Both the position numbers and the translations under genes were made by a program. Under the pieces are notes generated by a model, which ran no database searches, had not been told where the DNA came from, and worked only from the letters and a program-made list of their open reading frames with translations. Shown here piece after piece: positions 47,161 to 59,909 of a DNA stretch of 64,000 nt (position 1 is its first letter; each line of letters begins with the position of its first letter). Source of the stretch: Thunnus maccoyii (Eukaryota > Chordata > Actinopteri > Scombriformes > Scombridae); contig NC_056540.1 in NCBI RefSeq assembly GCF_910596095.1, positions 18,998,501 through 19,062,500 on the forward strand, given 5' to 3'.

Positions 47161-48223
47161 CAATGTGGTACAATAACATGAGTATCTGTACAATATAATG
47201 TCCTTTAATACTAGTTGCAGGTTTCATGAAGTGTATAAAGCTTTACTGAGACTGTAAGGTTGTATTATATAGTAATGTAAGTTGTGGTATTGCATCTGGG
47301 TTCAAAACAAGTTAAACTGGGATATCAAGACTGGTTAAACAAATATATTTCATTGCTATGAGGGCAAAATTAGAATAAACACTAACAGTAAGCGGCAGCA
47401 GTGGCTTTTTGTGGCGCTGTGTCAGACTCCTGCCTGGCCATGGTGATTAGATATAGTTGATGTGGCGAGAAAGCTTTTGGATATAGTGGAAATTCCTGGA
47501 TTACAGGAAGTGCAGGAGCTGTTGAAAGAGGTTTCCAGGCCCTCTCAGAGCCTAGAGTGAGAAGTTATATTAGAGAATGGGATGAGGGGTGGGGATGAAC
47601 TTTATTTTATTTTATATATAATGATTTAGATATGAGAATTGAGTCTTACTTTCAATCTAGTAGAAGGCAGTAAAGCAACATTTTTTATGCAAATCGCCTC
47701 TAAAAATCAACAAAGAAGAAGACAACAATTACAGGTTCAAAGGGCTTTATTTAAGTATTTAAACAAAACAGGTTTCATGTCCAGAATATACCTTCTTTGT
47801 AATGTTTTTTTCGTTTATTTGTTAGTTTTTGTTGTTTAAAGTAATGATGTTACACACTCCGGTACAATAGGTGGCGGCATGCACCTCTAACTTTGGTTTG
47901 TAGTCCGACAGTAAAACCACAGAAGAAGAGCATTGTTTCGGATATGACGTAAATTCCGGCCGCCAACAGCGAGAGCCGTTTTTCGCGGTAAAATGAAATT
48001 ATGTTGAGATTTACTCCGAGCTCTTGTTTCCAGCACTTAACTCGAAGCTAATTGTTGTGATTTCTGTTTTTAAAAAATTCTCTTTCAAGCGGTCGGTGTT
48101 GTTATGAAGTGAGAGCAGAAGCTAACGTTAGCCACTGAAGCGTCGCCACAGCTCTGGACTTAACCAACGGTTGATCTCCAACACACTTTCGTCGTAATTT
48201 AGTAACTATAAAACTTAAAAACA
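47161..48223. other. Intergenic between top6bl and pola2
   Basis: No gene. A short repeat-like stretch at about 47845-47930 (GTAGGTGGCG-like core ending in AGAAGAAG) matches a sequence seen before many fish promoters. The pola2 promoter follows. Confidence 0.4.
47938..47995 (+). promoter_or_regulatory. pola2 proximal promoter with E2F-like site
   Basis: Contains TTTTTCGCGG (47979-47988), whose reverse complement carries the E2F core CGCGAAA, plus TTCCGG (ETS-type) and TGACGT (CRE-like) just upstream. An E2F site fits the S-phase expression known for DNA polymerase alpha subunits. Site function is inference. Confidence 0.5.
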
Positions 48224-51200
48224 ATGTCAGCGGTAACATCAGAAAGCTTAAAGTCAGAACTGGAAATGTTCGACATACCCTGCCATGATGACTCCGTCCT
48301 GGACAAGAGTAAGAAGCTAACTATTGTTAGTGATGTTTAGTCTCATCTGCTGCTAATTGATTACTGTCATATAACGTTACAGTATGTGACTGTTTTGTAA
48401 TTACTTAAATTGGGTTTCTTGTCATTTCTCTATCATTACATGGGCTTTTATGTTGTTTTGTCTCGCTCATTAACATTAACTTAGTTTCCATTCCAACAAC
48501 ATCAACCTCCTCTGACTGCCAATTAAAATGTACCTTTTGGCCAAATGTGGCACATTTACATCATGTCAGTGTTAATTAGTGTGTACTGTCTGAATTAAAT
48601 GAAAATATGAAAAAAAAAAAAAAATTTAAGCCATTGTTATGTGAATCATGTGCTCAAGTAGTAAGCGTTGACCCTTCACTTCTTATATATAATATTAGTC
48701 ACAGTCATTGTTGTAATATCACATTCATGTTGTCTCTGTGTATGTACAGTCGCCTTGTTGTTTACCGGCTCTGCTTCCTTTCCTTCATATCTCCTCTGTC
48801 TTCAGTGGTGGAGCAGTGTATCTGTAACAGGATACAGGCGGATGAGATGGTGCTGGAGTGGGTGGCTTACAGCACCACAAAAGGTGGACTAAAACTTACC
48901 ATGGTCACTCTGGAACAATTTGAACATGAGGTGACCATGTTCATATTTTCTGAATAATTCATGATATATTCAATAAATACTTTTTGTGTCACTTTTGGAT
49001 TGTGTTTCTGATATTATTGGTTTGACCTGGGCTCTCTACTGTGAGTGCACTGTCCTCAGCATCAGTTTGTATTTACAGTGTGTCCACTTTCTTGGCAGGT
49101 CTTAAACAAGAAGAATAAATCCAAACAAAGCTTCAAAAGAGAAGAAACTCTTAACAGAACTAGAGACATCCACTCACTACAAGAATTGTATCCTTTGCAG
49201 TAAACTCTCAGCAACATTTTAACATTAAATATCCAGCAACACCTCTTTCTGGAGTTCATCTGTCCGCTGTGATGCCCTTGTGTTACAAACCTTGACATAT
49301 TGTGTGTTCAGAATCAAAGCTGAGGAGGAGGAGGAGAATCTACTGGATGCCTACTCTACTCCTGCTAAGGTAAGCTGTAACTTTGACTTCAGAGAGTATT
49401 GTCCACAGTTTACTCTTCAAAAAAAAACTGTTTGTCGGAGTAAGAACTAATGAAATTGCTGTGTGTAGTGGTATGATAGTGGCATGCTGAAACTACAGGG
49501 TTTATTTTGGGGTCTGCACTTTTAAAGCTAAGCTGAGATAAAAGAAGTGTGGCTCATTAGCTGCCCCTCTTGTTTAAATTTTCTTTATATAGATATGTTT
49601 TTAAGAGCTTGCTCACTTAGTATCCTCTACCCTGTCTTTGTGTGTTTGTGTAGGGCTCTCAGAAACGAGCGTTAACCACCCCAGAACACCCTCAATCGAA
49701 GAGGAGTGTAGCTCTGCTGGCCAGCCCTGGCCTGCTGCTGTCTCCTGCCAGCTTCTCTCCCAGGTACACAACAATACACAGCAACAGTCAGAAAGCTGCT
49801 GAAAAACAGCAGTTTCTAGTTCTGATGGTGGTTCACTTTTATCATATCCTAACAACTATTTAGTCTTAAAATCATTTTCTCTCTTCAACTAAGTAGACAT
49901 CAGCTTGTGTGGTCATATTTCTTGTTTCCGAATTAGTATACAGAGCTGCTTTTTGTTACAAAGAGACTTAGTTGTTGCTGGTTTTATTCTTTCTTTAATT
50001 TATATAATAGTAAGTGTTAAACCACAAGTATAAATACCATAATAATGGTGAGAATCCAAAGATCCAGGATAGTCTTTAATTCTTACTACTGACCTGCTTG
50101 TTCAAATGAGTTTGACACACTCTCCAAATGGTTATTTAACAAATTGAAGTGAAAACATCACACAGCCTAAGCGTCAGAATAGTAAATTACACTGATCACT
50201 TAACCACCATCACTTGTTCTGGTGAACATTAGTTGTCACCTGACTCAACTTTTCTCCTCCCCTGTCTTTGCAGTGCAACTCCCTCACAGAAGTACAGCCA
50301 GCGTGGTGGGAAAGGAGAGGTGGTGGTCACGTTCGGGGCTGTGCAGGGAACTCGCTGGGTTGGCAGGAAGGCTCCTGGTGTAGGAGTCCAGCTGGAGCTG
50401 CTGGAAGGGCCCGAAGACAGCCTCCGCTGCAGCTACAAGTACATGTTCCAGAGGCTACGCGACGTTCGAAATGGTGAGAGAAATTTAAAAAAAAAAAAAA
50501 AAAAAACAGAAGTGCCTGTGAAGTCGTAAAACTACAAAGAAGAGAGTTAATTGTATGATGTTACAGTTTGGTATATATTTTAGAGTTGTAGAGGAAAGAA
50601 AAAACACTAATAAGTGGCAGTGACCGTGGTGGACTTTTCACTTTTTCATGTAACCATACATAAAAAGTGCCATACATACACAACACTGACTTCATTATAA
50701 ACTGAAAACATGCTCGCCTGAAATGTATTGAGGTTACAACTTAAAAGAAACTGTACAGTCTGATTATATAAGTAAAGACAGTACCTTATGACTTTTTTGT
50801 ACTTATTGCCCATTTATAATACAGATCTTTGCATTTGTGTTCCTCAGTGTTGACAGAGAAGATTGAGGAGCTGGGTGAAGGCCTCCGGACGCACTTTAAC
50901 ATCGAAGAGTTCTCCCCTGTCTCTCTGCCAGCACAGGTACAGAGGTGTAACTGTTATTAAAAAATGGTAAAATCACAGAAGCTTAAACCTTTTAATTTCC
51001 AAAGATTTTGGAAAAATCACAGATATTTTGTATGTTCTCTATATTTTATCATCTTAAAACTTGTCAGACTCACATGTTTGTTTGTTGGGTTTTTTTAACC
51101 AGTCAGCTGATTTACAGGCTTTTTAAAAAACTAAACTAAATGAATGTAAATGTTCTCATCTGTTATAAAACAATAATTGTATAAACATCATGGTATGTGG

Positions 51201-54200
51201 ACCCCTGCCAGTAAAAAGTGCTCAGCTTGACTACTAACTGCGACTCCACACTAGCTTATTTATATATATTACATTTGTATAATTAACACTTTCCTGACTG
51301 CTCAGCTTGATGTTTATTTCTCTCCACCTGTAGGACAGTATAACTGTGTTGGGTCAGGTGTGCTGTGACAGTAATGGAAAACTGAACGCACAGTCAGTTC
51401 TGTTGGAGGCAGGACCAGAGCAAGGTGGTCAGCAAGTACCTGTGGACCTATCAGAGCTCAAAGAGTACTCCCTGTTTCCTGGTCAGGTGAGCAGAAGGAA
51501 ACGTCTTGTCTTGACAGATTAACCTACAAATGAAACTGCTTTGAAAGCCCTTTTTTGAAAAGCATTAAGAAATATTTTTGACATCAATGACTCTGTGCGA
51601 TTACTGCCATTTAGTAGTAAATGGTGGTCTCTCCTTTGCCTGTGCACTGAGTTTGTGTGCAGCAGGTTATATGGCCACCTAGAGTAACAGAGCATGCCAA
51701 GGACCTGGGCTGGAGACTCACCCAGCGTCTGACCGAGAACTCTGACAACAACAACCATTCCCAGCCTGTCACAGGCCAAATGCTCCTCCTTCTTATTCAC
51801 ATGTTGCCTTGCTTGCATCTCTTTCCAAATGTGTCAGGTAGCATTTATCTTGGAGTATAGATTGATCTCCTCGTCTGTCATATTTTCTCAGGTGGTGGTG
51901 ATGGAGGGGATGAACACAACAGGAAGAAAACTGATGGCTTCTAAACTCCATGAGGTCAGCTACAGTTTAACCCATTTCCTAAGTTCTTACAATGTATTGC
52001 AGTCTAAAATAATGCAATATTTATCAAAAATATTGTTTGAACATTTTAAATTAGATGGAACAGAGTATCTCAGCTTTTAGAGTGGGGTGTATCTGAGTAT
52101 CTTCTGTTAATATTTTTGTCTTTTTCAGGGAGTCCCTCTGCCCTTCTACACTTCTGAGGTGAAAATGGAGATGGATGAAGGTAAGGAGTGATGTTGGTTT
52201 TATATTGCACAATACAGACATCAATGCATCCTGCTACTGACTAACATAATTGTACTATGCACCTTTCTCATGGTTTTCTGTCTGTAACATTTGCTGTAAA
52301 TCCAGTGACTAAAAAAGAACATGAACATACAGAAAGCTTTGATCTACAAAGGAAGGCATGACTGCAGTTGCTTTCACATCCATGAAAACACTCTTTTCTT
52401 ATGTAACTCCAGATCCCATGAATGTCCTGGTGGCCTGCGGACCGTACACACCTTCTGACAGCCTGACCTTTGACCCTCTGCTGGACCTTATCAATGTCAT
52501 TGTCAGGGACCGTCCTGATGTCTGCCTGCTGGTATGGTTTCTCTTTTTGCTGCATTGCAATCTTTAGTTCTTCCACATATGCTCATATCTGTTCCTACGT
52601 CACTGTTGAATAGTTTACATGACTGTATGTTATATGTGCATCTCTTCTCCAGTTGGGCCCATTCGTGGATTCCAAACATGAACAAATTGAGGTACGTTCA
52701 ACAGTTTGTGTCCTCGTCCAAGATTACTCTCCTGTTCAGGAACTAATATTTAGCATTCAAGTCAAAAAAAGGCAACGTGAAATCCTTTTGTCCAACATGT
52801 TAATTGCTCAAATCAAGCTGGTTGATGATGAATATGTGTTACCGTCTCCTCTGTTTCCCAAACAGAAAGCCCAGGTGACTGAGACCTTTGAGGCCATTTT
52901 CTCAAGATGTATTGAAAGCATCGTGGATGGCACCAAAAGGTACGTTTCATATCTTTTTACACTTTTTACCAGAATGTCACAGAGTGTTTTTAACCATGCT
53001 TACACTATGGCTCAGTCGCTCGATTGTTTGGCATCTTCATCCAGATAGCTGCAAAACGAATAACATTTTCATCATCCTCAGCTGTATTTTGCGTCAAGTG
53101 CTGATTAGCAAATGTTAGCATGGTAACATGCTAGACTAAGATTGTGAACGTTGTAAACATTACATCTGATGCATTGTGTCATTGTGAGCATTGTATGTTA
53201 GCATTTAGCTCAAAACACCACTGTATCTCATTACAACCACAGCTGTAGACTCTTCTAGTTGTCTTGTTCTATAATGACAATCATATTTTCTTTTGCCAGT
53301 GTCGGCTGTCGTTTGGTGTTTGTGCCGTCCCAGAGAGACATCAACCATCATTTCATCTACCCACAGCCTCCCTTCACCGTGCCGAACCTCAAGGACCAGG
53401 CCCAGGTCAGACATACAAAGACTCGACTGTAGGACTTTATATGTAGATGAAACAAACTGCTTGTCACTTTCTAATGACCATAAATATGTAATAGGCCTGT
53501 GAGTATAGTCCCAAGCCTCATTTTTAATAGTATGATTCAAAACTTTGGATTTGGGGAGTTATTGGTCCTAACATCAGTCAAGTAGCGCTCTTTTTTTTTT
53601 TTTCTCATTTTGTCAAATCTAAAGACGTCAGAATTGAGTCTTGATTCAAGTCTCAGTTGTCTGACTTGAGTCAACATCTCTTTCATACAGGCTGAAACGG
53701 ACAATCAAGCAGAGGAACTTAGAAAATTGTTGGGTTTTTTTGTAGGAAATGCAGATGGTCACATTTCATGATCAGCTAAATGTAATGTTTCTCTTCATAC
53801 TGTGCAGCGTGTGACGCTGGTCCCTGACCCCTGCACCCTGCTGATCGACGGCGTGACCTTTGGCTTGACGTCCACTGACATCTTGTTCCACATGGGAGCA
53901 GAGGAGATCAGCTGGTGAGGAAGACGAAGGGCATTAACAGAAATTCTATTTGTAGTAGTCACATACCTTCATGCATCAATGCAGTTGAGTTAGAAATGAA
54001 TTATTAGCAGTGTACAGTCTGTGATAGTTTTACAAATATGTAAATGCATGCCGTCAGTAACAGTAATGGTGTCGGTTTTGTGTTGCAGCGGCACTGGATC
54101 GGACAGATTCTCACGCATACTAAAGCACATGTTGACCCAGAGAAGGTGAGAGTAAACAAGACTTAAAACAGGTTATTTGGTCTGTTTTCTATGTTGACAT

Positions 54201-54895
54201 TGTTCGGCATTAACAACCGCTATGTTTCTGTTTTAACTGTCAGTTATTACCCACTGTACCCGCCTGTGGAGGAGGTCAACATGGACTATGAGAAGTTCCA
54301 GAGCTTCGGTCAGATGCCGATCACCCCCGACGTTCTCATCATCCCCTCTGAGCTGCGCTACTTTGTTAAGGTACAGAGCTCACATACCAGACTACAGCCT
54401 GTTAAAAGCCTTGTAAAAACTTTTTTTAATTTTTTTTTTACAGTTTTAATTAACAGGGAGTGCAACAGTAGATTGTCTGTATGTCAATTCCATTTTTAAT
54501 TATGCAGAAGACAATATAATGAGGCAAGAAAATATTTTAAAATAAGATTTTACATCATGTTAACTCACTTAAATAATTCTTCTTGAGTTGTTTCTTCTCA
54601 AGTCTCTTGAGTTTCCTTCCTTAAAATGGAAGAATTTTTCATTTGCAGCAGAGTTTATGTCCATGTTAGACGGCTCTATTTATCTGTGACGTATTCACAC
54701 AGTGTCTTTTAAAACCTCATCTTATCTTCATTTTTCACTCAGGATGTGATTGGCTGCGTGTGTGTAAATCCTGGACGTCTGACCAAAGGCCAGGTGGGCG
54801 GGACGTACGGCAGACTTCTCATTCAGCGCAGCGCGTCGTCAGAGGACCAGAAGAGAGTGAGCCCCTGTTTGGCTGCTCAGGTGGTGAAAATCTAA
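48224..54895 (+). CDS. pola2: DNA polymerase alpha subunit B
   Basis: Non-catalytic B subunit of DNA polymerase alpha-primase, nuclear, needed for replication priming. Exons: 48224-48308, 48806-48930, 49099-49187, 49312-49369, 49654-49763, 50274-50473, 50848-50936, 51334-51486, 51892-51954, 52129-52180, 52413-52531, 52653-52691, 52866-52939, 53300-53405, 53808-53914, 54089-54145, 54244-54370, 54743-54895. They sum to 1806 nt, 601 residues (human 598). Domain order: N-terminal helical domain (1 to about 75), Ser/Pro linker with TTPEHPQSKR and LLSPASFSPS (possible CDK sites), OB fold around VLTEKIEEL to GMNTTGR, then the inactive calcineurin-like phosphoesterase domain with VLVACGPYT, DVCLLLGPFVDSKH and VNPGRLTKG. 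Intron 3 is U12-type GT-AG. Every other intron is GT-AG. The acidic run AEEEEEN in exon 4 is slightly expanded. Confidence 0.97.
49188..49311 (+). other. U12-type GT-AG intron of pola2
   Basis: Intron 3 starts GTATCCTTT, the GT-class minor-spliceosome consensus. A branch-site match ACCTTGACAT has its A at 49295, 16 nt before the AG. Phase 2 joins TT to A to give Leu in QELIKAEEE, as expected for POLA2. Confidence 0.85.
53045..53230 (-). repeat. Dispersed teleost element, truncated, reverse orientation
   Basis: In pola2 intron 13. Reverse-complement phrases GCTAACATACAATGCTCACA and CATGTTACCATGCTAACATT belong to the same family as the copy at 8828-9268. Confidence 0.55.
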
Positions 54896-55061
54896 TCAGA
54901 ATAAGGACTTAAATTTCTTATTGACACCAGATATGAGCTGCATTTACCAGGAACAAACTGAAAATGTAAAATATGTATAAAAAAACAGTTGAAACCAACT
55001 GGCTTATTGGTTTATTTTTATATGACGAACAGACATGTGGGGTGGCCTGATCAGCAGTTGT

Positions 55062-55091
55062 GTACTCTGGATGATGATGATGATGATGATG
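55062..55091. repeat. (GAT)n microsatellite in the pola2 3' UTR
   Basis: About seven GAT units after the pola2 stop codon. Confidence 0.75.
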
Positions 55092-55143
55092 CCTTGACTT
55101 TGAATATTGGTCACTCAGATACAGCAGCAATAACAATGTCTTC

Positions 55144-55394
55144 AATAAATTATTGTTACCTCTTGTATGAGTATTCTCTTACATCTACTAGAGAGTGTTG
55201 TTGTTATTCTGTAGTTAAAAAGCTTCTGTGGTTCTGATTGGAGGAGACGGAAACCTGATGAAAATTGAGTCCAAGAATAAAATCCATCCTTGTTGAATAT
55301 GTGAGCAGCACAGTTTAATGTGATGGTTGTTCCAAGTGAGAGATGTTGAATTATTGATGACAAATTTGAATCCACTTTCCCTTGTTTGAATAAA
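55144..55394 (+). terminator. Candidate poly(A) signals of pola2
   Basis: AATAAA at 55144 and 55389. Use of the second would bring the pola2 transcript to within about 70 bp of the stop codon of the opposing gene. Confidence 0.45.
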
Positions 55395-55461
55395 AATGCT
55401 CTTGATATATTACAACTCTTAATGACTGACGTATGTTTTGGTCCTTTGTTCTTTGGTACAT

Positions 55462-58400
55462 TTAGTCGTAAAAATGGTCGAACTCATCAGAGTCGCTCTG
55501 CTGATCCGTCTTTGTCGATGTGACTTGAAAAATCTCCACTTTGTCACAAACTGCTGGAAAACAAATTGAACATAAATCAGAATCAACATAGTTTTGTATC
55601 CATTTAATCTTAATTGTAATTAAATGATAATGCTGTACCTTCGGGTTTCTCTTCAGTTTTCAGGTCCTTTTCTCTAAAAATGTAAAAGTAAACAAAAACA
55701 AAAGTGAGATTCATATTTCAGGATGTTTTTTACCGGCATAAAATCAAAAACAACCACTCACTCGTTTTTCTTTATCTGCATTTGAGGTGCGAGGAGATTC
55801 TCGATATCATCCTCATCACTGATTTCATTTGAGTCGTCTTCAGATGATCCTGTTTTGCTCCCATCATTCCCGTCATCGTCTTCAGCTGATTCCTCTGGAA
55901 TAATGTGAATCTTTTTAGGTCTGAAAACACAAGTTTGCACGTCGTTCAGGTTCTTTTTCAGGTTTTAATTGATAGGAAAATCACAAATTCCTTCCCTGTC
56001 TTACCTGTTCTCCTGTGGTGAGATGATACTGTCCTCTGAATCTCTTTCCTCCTCTAGTTCTCCTGCCTTGTCAATCCTCTGCTCTTCATCCTCCTCCCCA
56101 CCTCCGTCCTCCTCTTCATCTGATCCCTCATCATCCTCTTCTATCTTGCCCTCACTTCCCTCACTCTCATCCTCATCCAACTCTTCATCCTGAGGAGACG
56201 TCTGTTTTCTGATCTCACCGTCTTCGTTCTTAAGCCCGTCTGACTGCTCTTCATCATCTCCGTGGTCCTCATCTGACTCCTGCTCCTCCATCTCATCCTC
56301 TGCTCCTGTTTCCTCTTCTTCTTCTATGGTATTCTTTCTTGCAGAAACCTCCTCCTCATCCTCCACACATCTGTCCTCTTGTTCTTCATCTCTTTGGCTG
56401 TTTGGCTTTTTTTCCTCACTACCTTCATCGTCATCTTCCTCTCCATCTCCTGGTTCTTTTTCGTGCCCCTTTACTTCCACAACCTTTTGTCCTGTTCTGC
56501 TTTGTTCAGAGCTGCTACTCTCCTGCTCTGATTTATCTGCATCTCCATTTTCAAGTTGTATACTGACGCTCCCTGACCCCTCCTCCCTCTGGGATCCTGA
56601 CTCGTCCCTGCAGCTCTCTGATTTTTCATCAGGACTTTGATTCCCCGCATTTTCACTCCTGGGTTCCTCTGACTCCTCGCTAGTACACTGACTCTCCTCA
56701 TTGTGACTTTCTTGGTTGTCTCCTTTGCTCTTGTTCCTTTTCTTTGCTACCTTCTCCATCCTTGGTGATTCAGCAGCCACTTCTTCAACCCTCCGCCTTG
56801 TCTTCTTACTTCTGGTGCTGCTTTTCTCTGATGAGGCTTCACTTTCTGAAGTTCGGGCTGCTGGAACCGAGGCAATGACAATGGCACTGGAAGTCCTAGA
56901 TGACCTGAGAGGGAAATTGATGAAAAAAAAAGTTTATTGGGCAAATTAAAGTATGGTTGTATGGTAGTTAGAACATAGCTTAATGGTACAGAATATGGGG
57001 GTCAAAAGGTACCCAAATAAAGCAGGTGGACACCCAAATACTACACCCATATGTGTGATTCTTCACACAAGGCTTCACACAAGAAGTTGGTATCTGGTTG
57101 CAGGGATTTGCTCTAATGTAAAGTCGTGAAATCAAACACTGATGTTGGCAATAAAGCCGACCCGCATTAGGTGTTGACAAAGGTAAAGTTCTTCTCCAAA
57201 CTTCTGCCACAAAGTTGTAGACACTATTGTCTAAAATATGATTGTATGCTGTTGCATCAAGATTTCCCTTAATTGGAACTAAAGGACCATGTCCACATCA
57301 TGGAATGTGTGTCCACAAATGAATGTTAATGGGCTGCATCTACAGTATGTAGCACTTTTACCTGAACTGCTTTACAATTTGCCTCTCATTCACACACCGA
57401 TGGCAGTGAGCTAACGTGCGAAGCGTTGACCTAACTATCAGGAGCAACTGGGGTTCAGCATCTTGCTCAAGGACACCAAACCTGCAACTAATCAACCACC
57501 AAGTCTACATCCTGAGCCACAGTCATGAGAGAGAGACAACAACAACAACAAAGGAAATAAGTTGAAAAAAACACATTTTGTGTATTTTTCTGTATGATCA
57601 TGAAATATATTTGTGTTGCTCTTCTTTTACTATTATTTGTACATACTAATTTAAATTCCTCAATATTTTAAATTCTTCTCTCGTATTACATGGCTTCTCA
57701 TCAAAGCCCAGGGAAACACAATTTCATGTGATCATATGTAATAGTGAAAAGTGTAAATTTAACTAGGGAGATGACAATCAAGGGCTCAAGGGCCTTTACA
57801 GTCTGTACTTCATACAGCCTTCCCTCTATCCTCAGACCCTTTGGACAAGGAAAAACTCCCCCAAAAAAACTCTTTAACGATGACAAGGACATTGCTTGAC
57901 TCTTAAGGGTCACATACCAAAAAAATGCTGGGAACCACTGACAAAAAATGGCATCTAAGATAAGAAGGAAAGTACATAAGTAAAATGAGGGCAACACTAA
58001 TAATGGGCACATGGGTTTTTTAGCTGGTAGGAAGAACTAGTAATGATGTAGAGAAGCAGGGAGGGAGAGAATATATAGAAGAAAAGAGGGGTAGTTGAAT
58101 GGGTTGCAGCAAAATACAAAGTGGAAATCCATGATAAATATATCAAGAATATAATTACGTACTCCTGAGAACTGCATCTTTCACTCTCTGAGGAGGTACG
58201 CTGTGCTCTTCCTCTCTTCTCCCTCTTCCTCTTCTTCTCTCCGCTCGGCTGACTGGAATCTCTGCCACTCTCGCTGCTCTCTGTGTGGCCACTGGACAGA
58301 CGGACTAGGTAAAGGATGTACACAAACACACAGAAATTACAGGAAGATACATGTATAAAAAAATATCTCACACATACTGACAGAAGATATGTGCCTGTTT

Positions 58401-59878
58401 GATGTGTTATCAGAAAATGTCAACCTGCTGTTCCCACCTGGTTTAATGTCCAGCTCCTGGGATAAGTGACTGCTCCTGCTTCCACCACCTCTCTCCGTCT
58501 TTAGGCTTGGTGCTCTGCTCGTCTCAGCCTCCTCTGCTACAACAGGTACCACCCCTCTCTCAGGAGGAGGCTCCTCCATGTAGAGCTGACCCCACAAAGC
58601 CTCATAGCCTGAAGGCATCCCAGCTGCACCAGAAGTCCAGAACCAGGAGTGGTCGGGCTGAGTGGAGGCCCAGCCTGGTGGATTCTGCCTGGGCCGGGGT
58701 TGGTGATGACCGGGAGTGGCAGCGAGGTGCTGGAGCTGGAACGGGTGAGGATGTGGGAGGAAAGATGGAGGAGCTTGAGAGGAGCCCTGAGGTCGATAGG
58801 GCACTCTGACAGGAAACCTCACTGTCTGGGGTTGAGGGTGAGTCAGCCAGGTTGACTGAAGGGCGTCATCTTTGTTGTAGTCCAAGTGGCTGTTTTGACT
58901 GTAGTACTCCTGAGGTGCAGAAACTTTTTGTGGCTTTTTGGTAGCACCTGTGGACAGAGATACATGTTAGATGGGAGTTTGTAGAGTATGTGTGAAGTAG
59001 GACTTAATGAATGTGTGATGCTCACTGTAAATATCTGAACAAAACATTTCCCCACACAACTGAGCTGTGGAAAATACTTTGTGGAACATTCTTGTAAAGT
59101 AAGTAATTTGTTAAAGTCCCTTGTGTTCCCTGAATTGAGGAGTGTTTTCCAGACAATTTAGGAGTGTTTTGCAGACAGGGAAAACACTCCTAAATTGTCT
59201 GGAAAACACTCCTAAATTCAAGAACAGATGTGGCAATAACCTTTCTTATATCAAGCAGGGAAGAGGACAAACCTTGTGAAAGTAAATGTCGATCTACAGA
59301 AGACTTTGTCACTTGTTCTTCTTCTGTATTTTTCAGACACATCTTCAAATACTCATCCATCCTCTGTCCAGGAAACACACTTTTTTGTTATATTGATAAG
59401 GCTGCATGGCATACAGTGTACAATCGACAGAAGAGTGTGACAAGTGACAAGCAAAAAAATTATTAACACCTGTGTGCATGTTTTTTTTTTTTTAAACAAA
59501 TGATAGCTCATATTTAGCCACAAACTGTCACAATTATTAAGAGACGTCTTATGGTTTATGCTGTAATTTTGCAAATTTTACACTAGAAATTCATCTTAGT
59601 GTTTTTTCTTTCATAAGAAGTGGGTTGAGGAGATGTTTAAGACATTTTTAAATGTTTCATAGACATTTTTTCAGTCTCTGTATTCTTTAGCTACATATTT
59701 CTGATTTCCAAGTACTGTGAGTTGCTTGTACCTTCCTCTGAGCAGCCTGTGTTTTCTCCTTGAGTTGCTGCTGCCAGCGGGGGGAGTTCTCCTCAAGGTA
59801 CCTCTCATACTCCATCTGCAGGGTTCAAAGGTCGAGATGAAGGTTCAGCATTAGGGCATTAAATAAGGCAAGAGAAGG

Positions 59879-59909
<31 letters not shown>

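Noticed and set aside
55969-56640. Plus-strand ORFs rich in Ser, Pro and Leu
   Set aside because: They are shadows opposite the Glu/Asp-rich exon 8 of the minus-strand gene.
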